The position numbers and the translations under genes are program-made. A stretch of 64,000 bases of DNA from Metridium senile (lineage: Eukaryota; Cnidaria; Anthozoa; Actiniaria; Metridiidae), in assembly GCA_949775045.1 (NCBI GenBank), contig OX459103.1, positions 13,942,036 through 14,006,035 of the forward strand, read 5' to 3'. Numbering within the stretch: position 1 is the stretch's first letter; each line of letters starts with the position of its first letter. A model generated the notes under the pieces. The model searched no databases and was not told where the DNA came from. It saw only the letters and a list, made by a program, of their open reading frames with translations. Positions 1 through 14,200 of the stretch are shown one piece after another.

Positions 1-4
1 AGAT

Positions 5-1170
5 AATGATGATGATAAACGTGATGATGATGATAAACGTGATGATGATGATTAACGTGATGATGATAAACGTGATGATGATGATAAACGTGATGATGAT
101 GATTAACGTGATGATGATGATTAACGTGATGATGATGATTAACGTGATGATGATGATTAACGTGATGATGATGATTAACGTGATGATGATGATAAACGTG
201 ATGATGATGATTAACGTGATGATGATGATAAACGTGATGATGATGATTAACGTGATGATGATGATTAACGTGATGATGATGATTAACGTGATGATGATGA
301 TAAACGTGATGATGATGATAAACGTGATGATGATGATTAACGTGATGATGATGATAAACGTGATGATGATGATTAACGTGATGATGATGATTAACGTGAT
401 GATGATGATTAACGTGATGATGATGATTAACGTGATGATGATAAACGTGATGATGATGATAAACGTGATGATGATGATTAACGTGATGATGATGATTAAC
501 GTGATGATGATGATTAACGTGATGATGATGATAAACGTGATGATGATGATTAACGTGATGATGACGATAAACGTGATGATGATGAACGTGATGATGATGA
601 TGAATGTGTGAAGATAATGATGATGATAAACGTGATGATGATGATAAACGTGATGATGATGATTAACGTGATGATGATAAACGTGATGATGATGATAAAC
701 GTGATGATGATGATTAACGTGATGATGATGATTAACGTGATGATGATGATTAACGTGATGATGATGATAAACGTGATGATGATGATTAACGTGATGATGA
801 TGATAAACGTGATGATGATGATTAACGTGATGATGATGATAAACGTGATGATGATGATTAACGTGATGATGATGATTAACGTGATGATGATGATTAACGT
901 GATGATGATGATAAACGTGATGATGATGATAAACGTGATGATGATGATTAACGTGATGATGATGATAAACGTGATGATGATGATTAACGTGATGATGATG
1001 ATTAACGTGATGATGATGATTAACGTGATGATGATGATTAACGTGATGATGATGATTAACGTGATGATGATGATAAACGTGATGATGATGATTAACGTGA
1101 TGATGATGATTAACGTGATGATGATGATTAACGTGATGATGATGATTAACGTGATGATGATGACGATGAT
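5..1170. repeat. 18-bp minisatellite with a 611-bp higher-order period
   Basis: About 64 tandem copies of an 18-bp unit (cgtgatgatgatgawtaa) with a t/a variant and occasional 15-bp units. The block starting agataatgatgatgataaacg near base 1 restarts at 612 with nearly the same order of variants, so there is a second-level duplication of about 611 bp. Because 18 is a multiple of three, long open frames arise on both strands (such as a repeated MMMINV); they are by-products of the repeat and not genes. Confidence 0.95.
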
Positions 1171-1616
1171 GATGTTCAATAATGTTCTTGTCTTTCAGTT
1201 AACTATCAAAGCTGACGTCACCACACAGTACAAGATCTTATTACAAGGCTTTATTACTACAGTACAACAGAATAATGACCAACAAACCCAAGCTATCTCT
1301 AACGAATGATCAACATGCTTTTTCTCCTTTTTAGGAATTTTCGAGAGAATTGACATTTTAATCAATATAGCGTTGTTTCTATTTTGCCATTTAGGCACGT
1401 TAGCTTTTTTGAGTGATCAGAATCTAAATTCTCCTCGGATATAAATATTATAATAGATTGTTATCGAGTTTTTTGGTATGCAGCTAAAACCTCAGTGTTA
1501 GGAAAAAAAAGTCGAGACAAAACCTGTAGTATGTATTTTTAATACAGAGAATGTATAGCTAATTCAATTAACGGTGTAACTTAAAAAAGCCTAAATCCTA
1601 GTTAGTCACATTAGCG

Positions 1617-1746
1617 CTGACAAAAGCATAAGCAACATACGCAGACTCAGTAAAACATTTCTCGACTAGGTGTGATAAAAGACAAGTGCGGCTAATGAGC
1701 AAAGCCCACCTGAGTCTGCGTATGGTGCTTGTGCTTATGTTGGTAG
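1617..1746. mobile_element. Fold-back (MITE-like) element
   Basis: The left arm (acaaaagcataagcaacat, acgcagactca) is matched by an inverted right arm (tgagtctgcgtat, gcttgtgcttatgttg) around a loop of roughly 60 bp. The imperfect hairpin has no coding capacity, which fits a non-autonomous inverted-repeat element. Confidence 0.6.
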
Positions 1747-2553
1747 AGTTAACCAGGTTTAAAACCTAATCTTAAGACCAAGGCGTCGAGTGATATTTTA
1801 AAAGTCCTTTTGTTTTTATATCAGCTTCCCTTGAGCAACACTCGCTCGTTGGATGTCTCAGTCACCATGAAGCCTCGATGGAACGATCCCACGATCCCTT
1901 TCGGTCTTAATATTAGTCTTAAGGCATTTTTTTAGCGACAACGTTTATTGAATCAGCGATATATATAACATCCCATCTATGATTGGCTGTACATAACAAC
2001 AAACTACATACTGGTCTACTAAAATTTCAAAAAAACGTTGTTTGCCTTTAAATAATGAAGCTATATTTCTTGCAATATGGTTTGCAATAATTTGAATCAG
2101 AAACTAATAAGAGGTTTAAACGTACAACTATACTACGGAATATTCAGATATGCAAATTAGGGCTTTGATACCATATTTGGTATTTGAAGATCAAATCAAA
2201 ATAGCTGCTTCAAAGTTGTTGCTATATTTTGTGGCATTCAAAAGAGATAGACCAATTATTGGATTGGGTTCTAAAGCATGAAAACTCGATAAACTACGGG
2301 AAAAAGCTCAACCATAAAAATTTGAATATTCTGAAACATAGACATAAAGCATCGAGAATCCCGTTTTTACGAGTTTCAGTGTAATATTAAAAATTTACAT
2401 AAACTGTGCTATTATGTAACAAAACTAAATAAAATGAAATCTGTAACTCCGTAAAATGGGATACTAACTTTACTTTTTATAGTTACTAGCAAAGTTGAGT
2501 ATCATTGTTTACGGTGTTATAAATTCCATGCTATTGCCTATTGTTTCAGCCAT

Positions 2554-2705
2554 GAGAATAGCTGTTATTACAGTTATATGCAAATGATTTTAAACAATGG
2601 ATTCAAATCGAGGCTTTCGGGCAAACCTATTGTTTTCGCCCGAAAGCCTCGACTTCAACCCATTGTTCAAAATCATTTGCATATAACTGTAATAACAGCT
2701 ATTCG
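2554..2705. mobile_element. Long-arm fold-back element
   Basis: Two arms of about 68 bp are almost perfect reverse complements (left gagaatagctgttattacag; right ctgtaataacagctattcg) with only a few bases of loop around 2628. The arms include gaggctttcgggc / gcccgaaagcctc. There is no coding capacity; it is a MITE-like palindrome. Confidence 0.75.
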
Positions 2706-3136
2706 TGACAGGTCTCTTTCTTAATACTAGCGTATATATTAATTTAAATAAGTGAATTTATTCACGGGCATTCGCCTAGTTTATTCATATATCATGAAGA
2801 CCATCATCGTTTTAATACCCTACTTTTATTGGTATACTATACCTTGTATTGGTATACCTTTTAATGCAATTCCGCTCTAACCCCATGTAGAATAACGAAC
2901 CCAGTCTAGTTGTTGATTCAAAGATATATTGATTGCGCTCTATTGTAGTGTGTTGTGTTAATTTATCAAGTTGCTGTACAAAATACCAGTGTTCTCTTGT
3001 GGATATTAAATACTTGTTTTTGTAAATTGTATTTTGTACAGTGTCTACCCCCTCCCATCCCCTTATCCTCTTATTCCCCCTTTCTTACTATCATGCACGT
3101 CTTATTTATAGTAATGGTTCGGCCGGGACGCGAACC

Positions 3137-3390
3137 TCCTCCTCCTCCTCCTCCTCCTCCTCCTCCTCCTCCTCCTCCTTCTCCTCCTCCTCCTCCTTCT
3201 CCTCCTCCTCCTCCTCCTCCTCCTTCTCCTCCTCCTTCTCCTCCTCCTCCTCCTCCTCCTCCTTCTTCTCCTCCTCCTTCTCCTCCTCCTCCTCCTCCTT
3301 CTCCTCCTTCTCCTCCTCCTTCTCCTCCTCCTCCTTCTCCTCCTTCTCCTCCTCCTTCTCCTCCTCTTCCTCCTCCTCCTCCTCCTTTCT
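3137..3390. repeat. (TCC)n trinucleotide microsatellite
   Basis: About 250 bp of cct/ctc triplets with scattered ctt interruptions. All frames are open and would give poly-Pro/Ser, poly-Ser/Phe, poly-Arg or poly-Gly/Glu; these are repeat artefacts. A homopolymer C run follows at about 3460-3471. Confidence 0.95.
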
Positions 3391-3430
3391 TTTCCTCTAC
3401 TCTCCTCAATATTCCCGTCTTCTAATATGA

Positions 3431-4305
3431 CCTGAAACAGGTTTTGCTCCAATCCTGTTCCCCCCCCCCCCTTTTTTCAAATCCCAGTTGTATTTTACCC
3501 ATTCTGGACACAGCTTGCAACCCAAATGTGCTATGAATAAATTGATAACGATAAAAATACCGACATCTTTTGCAGTCTTAGAGCGTTGATTTTAGCTGCA
3601 GCTGCGACAACGGTTTTTGAAATAGGTGTATGAATAAACACATTACATTCAATCAAACCAACCCCTTATGATTGTAAGCTACGTGGCTGCAGTGTGCGCC
3701 CTAAATAGCGGTCTGTGCATATACATAGTTGATTATAAAGTGCATTAATGCTATGTGAAATACGCTGTATAAGCACACACTATATTCAGTCAAGCCAATT
3801 ACCTTTATGATTGCCGTGCTGCTACAGTGTGCACCATAAAAGACAGTCGATATATGCGTGCATTGGGACGAGGCGGAATACCGCTATATAATCACCCAAT
3901 CCACTACATACTAACCCCTGATTATTGTACTCTATGCAGTGTGCGCCATAATTAGCGGTCCGTACATATGTTTAAATGTCTCATTGTAACCCGTGCAGTA
4001 TTCACCTTAAATAACGGACGTGTTAATAATTAGCTTTAGTATAAATACACAAGTCATTGAACATACAACGTTTCGCACGCTTTTACAAATAAGAAATGAA
4101 CAATTTTTCTTCATAAAACGCTGGTTATTTGTACTTTTTGAAATAATCACTTGTGTTTTTATACTAAACCAGTTATCTACCTCAGGCTCAGTGAATATCG
4201 GTGAATAATAACCTTGACTCCGCCTCGGTTATTATTCATGATATTCACTTTGCCTTCGACGAAGAGATATATATAAAGTGTGCTAAATGACAAAACGAGA
4301 ACAGT
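3431..4305. repeat. Non-coding region with degenerate ~120-bp repeats and a small palindrome
   Basis: Three degenerate copies of a unit carry ttatgattg, the phrase ctgcagtgtgcgcc and tagcggtc (about 3655-3720, 3795-3850, 3905-3965). The block at 3525-3630 (gctatgaataaattgataac to gcgacaacggtttttgaaataggtgta) is related to the tandem units at 61600-62080. The palindrome at 4186-4246 pairs agtgaatatcggtgaataat with ttattattcatgatattcact. No gene is seen. Confidence 0.6.
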
Positions 4306-4934
4306 TAAGGACGTTCGCGGCGAAATGCAAAGTAAATGTTAATTTTCTGAGACTTTGCCTGTTGATAAAACTAAATTAGACACATCAAAAAAGGTTTAAA
4401 GGGATCGTCGTTGTTTTCGAGCCAAATGGCTTTACTGTGGGAATGATTGTCTTGTTGACAAAAACAAGAAAGAAATTTAGCAAAAAATGTCAGTCAAAAA
4501 AATGAAGGTCCTAAAATCTTTTTGAATAATATTTTCATAATGTCTGCAAATAAAACGATTTTTTGGCACAGAACGTGAAAATAGTTACCTTTTTTGTAGA
4601 AAAAGACCGTACGTATCAAACAAAATGGCCGTTTTTTGTCGCTTTCGAGCTGGTCTAAACGAAGTAGAAAAAGCCGATTTTCGGTGTGCTAAACAATGTC
4701 CTTTTTTCAAAAACTGAGCGAATATATATATCTTTAGTAATTATTTCGATTTATAAGATAAAAATGGGGGTCACCGTCCGTTTGTTTGTGTTATTGTGCT
4801 TCAAACATCGAAAATCGGCTCGCCCGCTTGTTTTCTTCAACAAGGCGTTCCTTGCCGTGCATGTCTTTTTTTACCAAGGCGTTCCTCGCTGTGCGTGGAA
4901 GGATGCGCGTGAACATTCCGCGCGAACGTCCTTA
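4306..4934. mobile_element. TIR-bearing MITE-like element next to the terminal exon
   Basis: The left end reads taaggacgttcgcg. The right end reads cgcgaacgtcctta, its exact inverse, about 630 bp apart. The interior has no convincing coding sequence. The right end is only about 8 bp from the stop codon of the minus-strand mosaic gene, so the element would lie in that gene's 3' UTR. Confidence 0.65.
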
Positions 4935-4942
4935 TAACGAGT

Positions 4943-5220
4943 TCAAATTTCATCATGAAGAATTTGCTCAACATATTCCTCTGGATAGTAGTAATTAAAG
5001 CCTGGTCGCTTCTGCAAGTCATTAGGAAAATCAACTGCTGTAGCGGAATTCAGTTCACAAGTGAACATACTTGGGCTGTAGTTATACGACTTACACGTTG
5101 TATCAATAGTACAGTACATCATGCAGCGGAACTTGTCAGACACATCGTACAAACGTTTTGCAACATGGTTTTGGAGTGCTTCGTGGTGTGGCATGGAGAT
5201 AAACATCTTGTTAGGAGAAT
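4943..5220 (-). CDS. Mosaic gene terminal exon: PAN/Apple domain
   Basis: 278 nt, entering in phase 1 after gtttacag and ending at TGA (4945-4943). It encodes a cysteine-patterned module with [21 protein letters not shown] split by MMYC, then [16 protein letters not shown] and [11 protein letters not shown]. This matches the PAN/Apple pattern C...C...C-K-S-x-N-Y...C-E-L-N. The protein ends HDEI shortly after, with no membrane anchor. Confidence 0.82.
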
Positions 5221-8200
5221 CTGTAAACAAAACAAACAGAATATTGGGGAAGAACTAGAATATCTTGATGCACCGATTTGCTCAGTAAATGTTGTTCGAG
5301 TAAACAGTCCTGGATACATCGATTTACAGTAATTTGAGTAACCACTTCTCAGTAGTCAGTTTTTGTAGTGAGTAACTGTGGATGCATCGATTTACATGTA
5401 CTCGGTTATTCGGGTAACCACTACTCAGTTGTTTGTGCAGTGCATGAGTAACTGTGGATGCATCGATTGACATGTACTCGGTTATTCGGGTAACCACTAC
5501 TCAGTTGTTTGTGCAGTGCATGAGTAACTGTGGATGCATCGATTTACATGTACTCGGTTATTCGGGTAACCACTACTCAGTTGTTTGTGCAGTGCATGAG
5601 TAACTGTGGATGCATCGATTGACATGTACTCGGTTATTCGGGTAACCACTACTCAGTTGTTTGTGCAGTGCATGAGTAACTGTGGATGCATCGATTGACA
5701 TGTACTCGGTTATTCGGGTAACCACTACTCAGTTGTTTGTGCAGTGCATGAGTAACTGTGGATACATCGATTTACTCGGTTATTCGGGTAACCACTACTC
5801 AGTTGTTTGTGCAGTGCATGAGTAACTGTGGATGCATCGATTTACTCAGCTATTTGGTTAACTACTATACTCAGTCGTTTTTGCAGTAAGTAACAGTGGA
5901 TGCATAGATTTACTCGGTTATTTGAGTAGCCACTCCTCAGTCGTTCTTGCAGTAAGTAACAGTGGATGCATAGATTTACTCGGTTATTTGAGTAGCCACT
6001 ACTCAGTTCTTTGTGCAGTGAGTAACTGCATCGATTTACTCAGTTATTTGAGTAGCCGCCACTCCTCAGTCGTTCTTGCAGTGAGTAACTGTGGATGTAT
6101 CGATTTACTCAGTTATTTGAGTAACCACTACTAAGTTCTTTGTGCAGTGAGTAACTGTGAATGCATCGATTTACTCAGTTATTTGAGTAGCCACTCCTCA
6201 GTCGTTTGTGCAGTGCATGAGTAACTGTGGATACATCGATTTACTCGGTTATTTGAGTAACCACTCCTCAGTCGTTCTTGTAGTGAGTAACTGTGGATGT
6301 ATCGATTTACTCAGTTGTTTGAGTAGCCACCCCTCAGTCGTTCTTGTAGTGAGTAACTGTGGATGTATCGATTTACTCAGTTATTTGAGTAGCCACTCCT
6401 CAGTCGTTCTTGTAGTGAGTAACTGTGGATGCATCGATTTATTCAGTTATTTGAGTAGCCACTCCTCAGCTCAGTCGTTCTTGTAGTGAGTAACTGTGGA
6501 TGTATATCGATTTACTCAGTTATTTGAGTAGCCACTCCTCAGTCGTTCTTGTAGTGAGTAACTGTGGATGTATATCGATTTACTCAGTTATTTGAGTAGC
6601 CACTCCTCAGTCGTTCTTGTAGTGAGTAACTGTGGATGTATCGATTTACTCAGTTATTTGAGTAACCACTCCTCAGTCGTTCTTGCAGTACTAGTGAGTA
6701 ACTGTGGATGCATCGATTTATTCAGTTATTTGAGTAGCCACTCCTCAGCTCAGTCGTTCTTGTAGTGAGTAACTGTGGATGTATATCGATTTACTCAGTT
6801 ATTTGAGTAGCCACTCCTCAGTCGTTCTTGTAGTGAGTAACTGTGGATGTATATCGATTTACTCAGTTATTTGAGTAGCCACTCCTCAGTCGTTCTTGTA
6901 GTGAGTAACTGTGGATGCATCGATTTACTCAGTTATTTGAGTAACCACGATTCAAACATATTGCAGTGTCTTTGTTTATCTAAATACAAATTGTTTATTT
7001 CGTGAAGAAACTCACCATTGTTAAGCTTTTGTAAACAATATGCAGCTTTCCAAGAGGGGTCTAGTTTCTTCAGCTTGTACAGGTAGAAAGAGTTGCAGCT
7101 TCTCACGGAGATCATTAGACTTTTAGCGCAGCAGTTACTGTCGTCATGGAAACACACTTTTCTTTGAACGATGCCGTCTTGCACGGACGGTAGGCTGCCT
7201 ACAATGTGTCCTATCGAAATATCATCATCATCAGTAGTAGCAGCATTACTTTCATCATCATTATCACCATCACCATCACCATCACCATCACCATCACCAT
7301 CACCACCACCATATCACCATCACCATCACCATCACCATCACCATCACCATCACCATCACCATCACCATCACCATCACCATCACCATCACCATCACCATCA
7401 CCATCACCATCACCATCACCATCACCATCACCATCACCATCACCATCATCATCATCATCATCATCACCATCACTCATCATAATCATCATCACCATCATCA
7501 TCACCATCATCATCACCATCATCATCACCTGTCATGTATGCACTGCAGTGGTTTTTATCTACACACTTTGCTGATATACGATAGTTATAACCTTCAGATC
7601 CTTTCAACTTATACCAGAACGCCTCATTAATATCGATTTGTTTGGCTGATTGGATGCTTTTGGTTTTGACTGACGTTAGGAATGACTCAGCCCCAGAGAT
7701 AGAATGATAATTGGCGCATAATTCCAAAGAATCTAAAACACAATTGATCGAGAAGAAATCTACTATTAGTTTCTGAATTTACTTTTAAATTAATTTGATT
7801 AACATTTGTATAATTACCATCATTGTTTTCATTTTGATTCTTACGATTACGATTACGAATTTTACCAATGCGATTAAGAACAGTACGATCATTACGATTA
7901 CGATCCTTACGATTACGATTCTAACGATTACGATTCTAGCGATTTTGATTACGATTTTTTAAATGATTACGACTACATTTGTGATTATTACGATTGTAAT
8001 GATTACGATTACGAATGAGAAAACAACTGTAACTTACCTTTTATTTCAAGACTATAAACCTTAGCGTTGCTCCCCTGTGTGTTTGTAGCTTGACAAACGT
8101 AGATACCTTTCTGCTTTTTGGTAACTTTGGTCAGTAAAAGAACTTTAGTTGTTGCAACCTTATTACCCTTAAAAGTCCAGTGGAATGACATGGGCAAGCC

Positions 8201-11200
8201 GCCGACTACGTCACAGGTCAACGAGACTTTATCGTGTTCATAAGCGATGATGTTTGACGGCTCTTTAACAAAATTAAAATGAAATTGATCAAGATAACTA
8301 TAACAATAACGATAAGAATGTAATAACGATTTCTGCTGCTCCCAGTATGGCCGCACGAAACCTAACAAGAGCAAAACAAAAGGACGCACTCGTCTTAGGT
8401 TTCCCGCGGCCATATTGGTAACACAGCTACCCCAAAACGACTTTCTCCCGTCCATCCCCCCCCCCCCCCCCCCCCCCACAAAAAAAAAAGAAACGTTTGA
8501 TACGCAGGCTACGACAATAATAACGATAATGATAACGATAATGATAACGATGATGATAGCGATAATGATAACGATAATGATAACGATGATGATATCGATA
8601 ATGATAACGATGATGATAACGATGATGATATCGATAATGATAACGATGATGATATCGATAATGATAACGATGATGATAACGATAATGATAACGATAATGA
8701 TAACGATTATGATATCGATAATGATAACGATGATGATAACGATAATGATTACGATGATGATAGCGATGATGATATCGATAATGATAACGATAATGATAGC
8801 GATAATGATAACGATAATGATAAAGATAATGATAACAATGATGATATCGATAATGATAACGATGATGATATCGATAATGATAACGATGATGATATCGATA
8901 ATGATAACGATACTGATAACGATAATGATAACGATGATGATAACGATGATGATAACGATAATGATAACGATAAAAATAATGATAACGATAATGATAACGA
9001 TGATGATATCGATAATGATAATGATAATGCGATTAAGAGCAGTACTATCATTACGTTTCTAACGATTACGATTCTTACGATGACGATAACGATTCTAACG
9101 ATTACGATTCTAGCGATTTTGATGACGATTTTTAAAATGATTACGACTACATTTGTCATTATTACGATTAAGAATGAGAAAACAACTGTAACTTACCCTT
9201 TATTTCAAGACTATAAACCTTAGCGTTGATCCCCTGTGTGTTTGTAGCTTGACAAACGTAGATACCTTTCTGCTCTTTGGTAACTTTGGTCAGTAAAAGA
9301 ACTTTAGTTGTTGCAACCTTATTACCCTTAAAAGTCCAATGGAATGACATGGGCAAGCTGCCGACTACGTCACAGGTCAACGAGACGTTAGAGTGTTCAT
9401 AAGCGATGATGTTTGACGGCTCTTTAACAAAATTAAAATGAAATTGATCAAGATAACTATAACAATAACGATAAGTATGTAATAACGATTTCTGCGGCTC
9501 CCAGTATGGCCGCACGAAACCTATTAAGACAAGATCAAAACAAAAAAACGCACTCGTCTTAGGTTTCCCGCGGCCATATTGGTAACACAGCTACCCCAAA
9601 ACGAGTTTCTCCCGTCCACACCCCCCACACCCCCCTCCCCCCCAAAAGAAACGTTTGATACGCAGGCTACGACAATAATAACGATAATGATAACGATAAT
9701 GATAACGATGATGATAACGATAATGATAACGATAATGATAACGATGATAATAACGATAATGATAACGATGATGATAACGATAATGATAACGATAATGATA
9801 ACGATAGTGATAACGATAGTGATAACGATAGTGATAACGATAGTGATAACGATAGTGATAACGATAGTGATAACGATAGTGATAACGATAATGATAACGA
9901 TAGTGATAACGATAGTGATAACGATAATGATAACGATAATGATAACGATGATGATAACGATAATGATAACGATAATGATAACGATGATAATAACGATAAT
10001 GATAACGATGATGATAACGATAATGATAACGATAATGATATCGATAATGATATCGATAATGATAACGATAATGATATCGATAATGATAACGATGATGATA
10101 ACGATATTGATAACGATAATGATAACAGTGATGATATCGATAATGATAACGATGATGATATCGATAATGATAACGAAGATGATATCGATAATCATAAAAT
10201 GATGATATCGATAATGATAACGATGATGATATCGATAATGATAACGATGATGATCTCGATAATGATAACGATAATGATAACGATAATGATATCGATAATG
10301 ATAACGAAGATGATATCGATAATCATAAAATGATGATATCGATAATGATAACGATGATGATATCGATAATGATAACGATGATGATCTCGATAATGATAAC
10401 GATAATGATAACGATAATGATAACGATAATGATAGCGATAATGATAGCGATAATGATAGCGATAATGATATCGATAATGATAACGATAATGATATCGATA
10501 ATGATAACGATAATGATAGCGATAATGATAGCGATAATGATAGCGATAATGATAGCGATAATGATAGCGATAATGATAGCGATAATGATAGCGATAATGA
10601 TAGCGATAATGATAGCGATAATGATAGCGATAATGATAGCAATAATGATATCGATAATGATAACGATAATGATAGCGATAATGATAGCGATAATGATAGC
10701 GATAATGATAACGATAACGATAACGATAAAAATAATGATAGCGATAATGATATCGATAATGATAACGATAATGATAGCGATAATGATATCGATAATGATA
10801 TCGATAATGATAACAATGATGATATCGATAATGATAACGATAATGATAGCGATAATGATATCGATAATGATATCGATAATGATAACGATGATGATATCGA
10901 TAATGATAACGATAATGATAGCGATAATGATAATGATATCGATAATGATAACGATGATGATATCGATAATGATAACGATGATGATATCGATAATGATAAC
11001 GATAATGATATCGATAATGATAGCGATAATGATATCGATAATGATATCGATAATGATAACGATAATGATAACGATAATGATAGCAATAATAATGATAGCG
11101 ATAATGATAATGATAATGCGATTAAGAACAGTACGATAATTACGATTACGATTCTAACGATTCTTACGATTACGATTCTAGCGATTTTGATGACGATTTT

Positions 11201-14200
11201 TAAAATGGTTACGACTACATTTGTCATTATTATGATTGTTATGATTACGATTAAGAATGAGAAAACAACTGTAACTTACCCTTTATTTCAAGACTATAAA
11301 CCTTAGCGTTGCTCCCCTGTGGGTTCGTAGCTTGACAAACGTAAATACCTTCCTGCTCTTTGGTAACTTTGGTCAGTAAAAGAACTTTAGTTGTTGCAAC
11401 CTTATTACCCTTAAAAGTCCAGTGGAATGACATGGGCAAGCCGCCGACTACGTCACAGGTCAACGAGACGTTAGAGTGTTCATAAGCAATGATGTTTGAC
11501 GGCTCTTTAACAAAATTAAAATTAAATTGATCAAGATAACTATAACAATAACGATAAGAATGTAATAACGATTTCTGCGGCTCCCAGTATGGCCGCACGA
11601 AACCTAACAAGAGCAAAACAAAAGAACGCACTCGTCTTAGGTTTCCCGCGGCCATATTGGTAACACAGCTACCCCGAAACGAGTTTCTCCCGTCCACACC
11701 CCCCACACCCCCCCCCCCCCCCCCCCAAAAGCAACGTTTGATACGCAGGCTACGACAATAATAACGATAATGATAACGATAATGATAACGATGATGATAA
11801 CGATAATGATAACGATAATGATAACGATGATAATAACGATAATGATAACGATGATGATAACGATAATGATAACGATAATGATATCGATAATGATATCGAT
11901 AATGATAACGATAATGATATCGATAATGATAACGATGATGATAACGATATTGATAACGATAATGATAACAGTGATGATATCGATAATGATAACGATGATG
12001 ATATCGATAATGATAACGAAGATGATATCGATAATCATAAAATGATGATATCGATAATGATAACGATGATGATATCGATAATGATAACGATGATGATCTC
12101 GATAATGATAACGATAATGATAACGATAATGATATCGATAATGATAACGAAGATGATATCGATAATCATAAAATGATGATATCGATAATGATAACGATGA
12201 TGATATCGATAATGATAACGATGATGATCTCGATAATGATAACGATAATGATAACGATAATGATAACGATAATGATAGCGATAATGATAGCGATAATGAT
12301 AGCGATAAAAATAATGATAACGATGATGATATCGATAATGATAACGATAATGATAGCGATAATGATATCGATAATGATATCGATAATGATAACGATGATG
12401 ATATCGATAATGATAACGATAATGATAACGATAATGATAGCAATAATAATGATAGCGATAATGATAATGATAATGCGATTAAGAACAGTACGATAATTAC
12501 GATTACGATTCTAACGATTCTTACGATTACGATTCTAGCGATTTTGATGACGATTTTTAAAATGGTTACGACTACATTTGTCATTATTATGATTGTTATG
12601 ATTACGATTAAGAATGAGAAAACAACTGTAACTTACCCTTTATTTCAAGACTATAAACCTTAGCGTTGCTCCCCTGTGGGTTCGTAGCTTGACAAACGTA
12701 AATACCTTCCTGCTCTTTGGTAACTTTGGTCAGTAAAAGAACTTTAGTTGTTGCAACCTTATTACCCTTAAAAGTCCAGTGGAATGACATGGGCAAGCCT
12801 CCGACTACGTCACAGGTCAACGAGACGTTAGAGTGTTCATAAGCAATGATGTTTGACGGCTCTTTAACAAAATTAAAATTAAATTGATCAAGATAACTAT
12901 AACAATAACGATAAGAATGTAATAACGATTTCTGCGGCTCCCAGTATGGCCGCACGAAACCTAACAAGAGCAAAACAAAAGAACGCACTCGTCTTAGGTT
13001 TCCCGCGGCCATATTGGTAACACAGCTACCCCGAAACGAGTTTCTCCCGTCCACACCCCCCACACCCCCCCCCCCCCCCCCCCCAAAAGAAACGTTTGAT
13101 ACGCAGGCTACGACAATAATAACGATAATGATAAAAATAATGATAACGATAATGATAACGATGATGATAACGATAATGATAACGATGATGATAACGATAA
13201 TGATAACGATAATGATATCGATAATGATATCGATAATGATAACGATAATGATATCGATAATGATAACGATGATGATAACGATATTGATAACGATAATGAT
13301 AGCGATAATGATAACGATGATGATAACGATAATGATAACGATAATGATAACAATGATGATATCGATAATGATAACGATAATGATATCGATAATGATAACG
13401 ATGATGATAACGATATTGATAACGATAATGATAACAGTGATGATATCGATAATGATAACGATAATGATAACGATAAAAATAATGATAACGATAATGATAA
13501 CGATAATGATACGATAATGATAGCGATAATGATAACGATAATGATAGCGATAATGATAACGATGATGATATCGATAATGATAACGAAGATGATATCGATA
13601 ATGATAACGATGATGATCTCGATAATGATAACGATAATGATAACGATAATGATAACGATAATGATAGCGATAATGATAACGATGATGATATCGATAATGA
13701 TAACGAAGATGATATCGATAATGATAACGATGATGATCTCGATAATGATAACGATAATGATAACGATAATGATAGCGATAATGATAGCGATAATGATAGC
13801 GATAATGATATCGATAATGATAACGATAATGATAACGATAATGATAACGATAATGATAGCGATAATGATAACGATGATGATATCGATAATGATAACGAAG
13901 ATGATATCGATAATGATAACGATGATGATCTCGATAATGATAACGATAATGATAACGATAGTGATAGCGATAATGATAATGATAGCGATAATGATAGCGA
14001 TAATGATATCGATAATGATAACGATAATGATAGCGATAATGATAGCGATAATGATAACAATGATGATATCGATAATGATAACGATGATGATATCGATAAT
14101 GATAACGAAGATGATATCGATAATCATAAAATGATGATATCGATAATGATAACGATGATGATATCGATAATGATAACGATGATGATCTCGATAATGATAA

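Larger units (their letters stand above)
1180..3130. other. Non-coding DNA with two fold-back elements
   Basis: I see no gene in this stretch. It is AT-rich and contains the inverted repeats annotated separately at 1617-1746 and 2554-2705. It also has a fragment near 1935-1960 (gcgacaacgtttattgaatc) that resembles the terminal motif of MITE families found elsewhere in the window. Confidence 0.6.

Noticed and set aside
6..1309. Long open frames encoding repeated MMMINV / IIIITL
   Set aside because: The repeat unit is 18 bp, so frames stay open on both strands; there is no start context, domain or splice support.
3041..3452. Poly-Pro, poly-Ser, poly-Arg and poly-Gly proteins
   Set aside because: All frames of a (TCC)n microsatellite are open; there is no independent evidence of coding.
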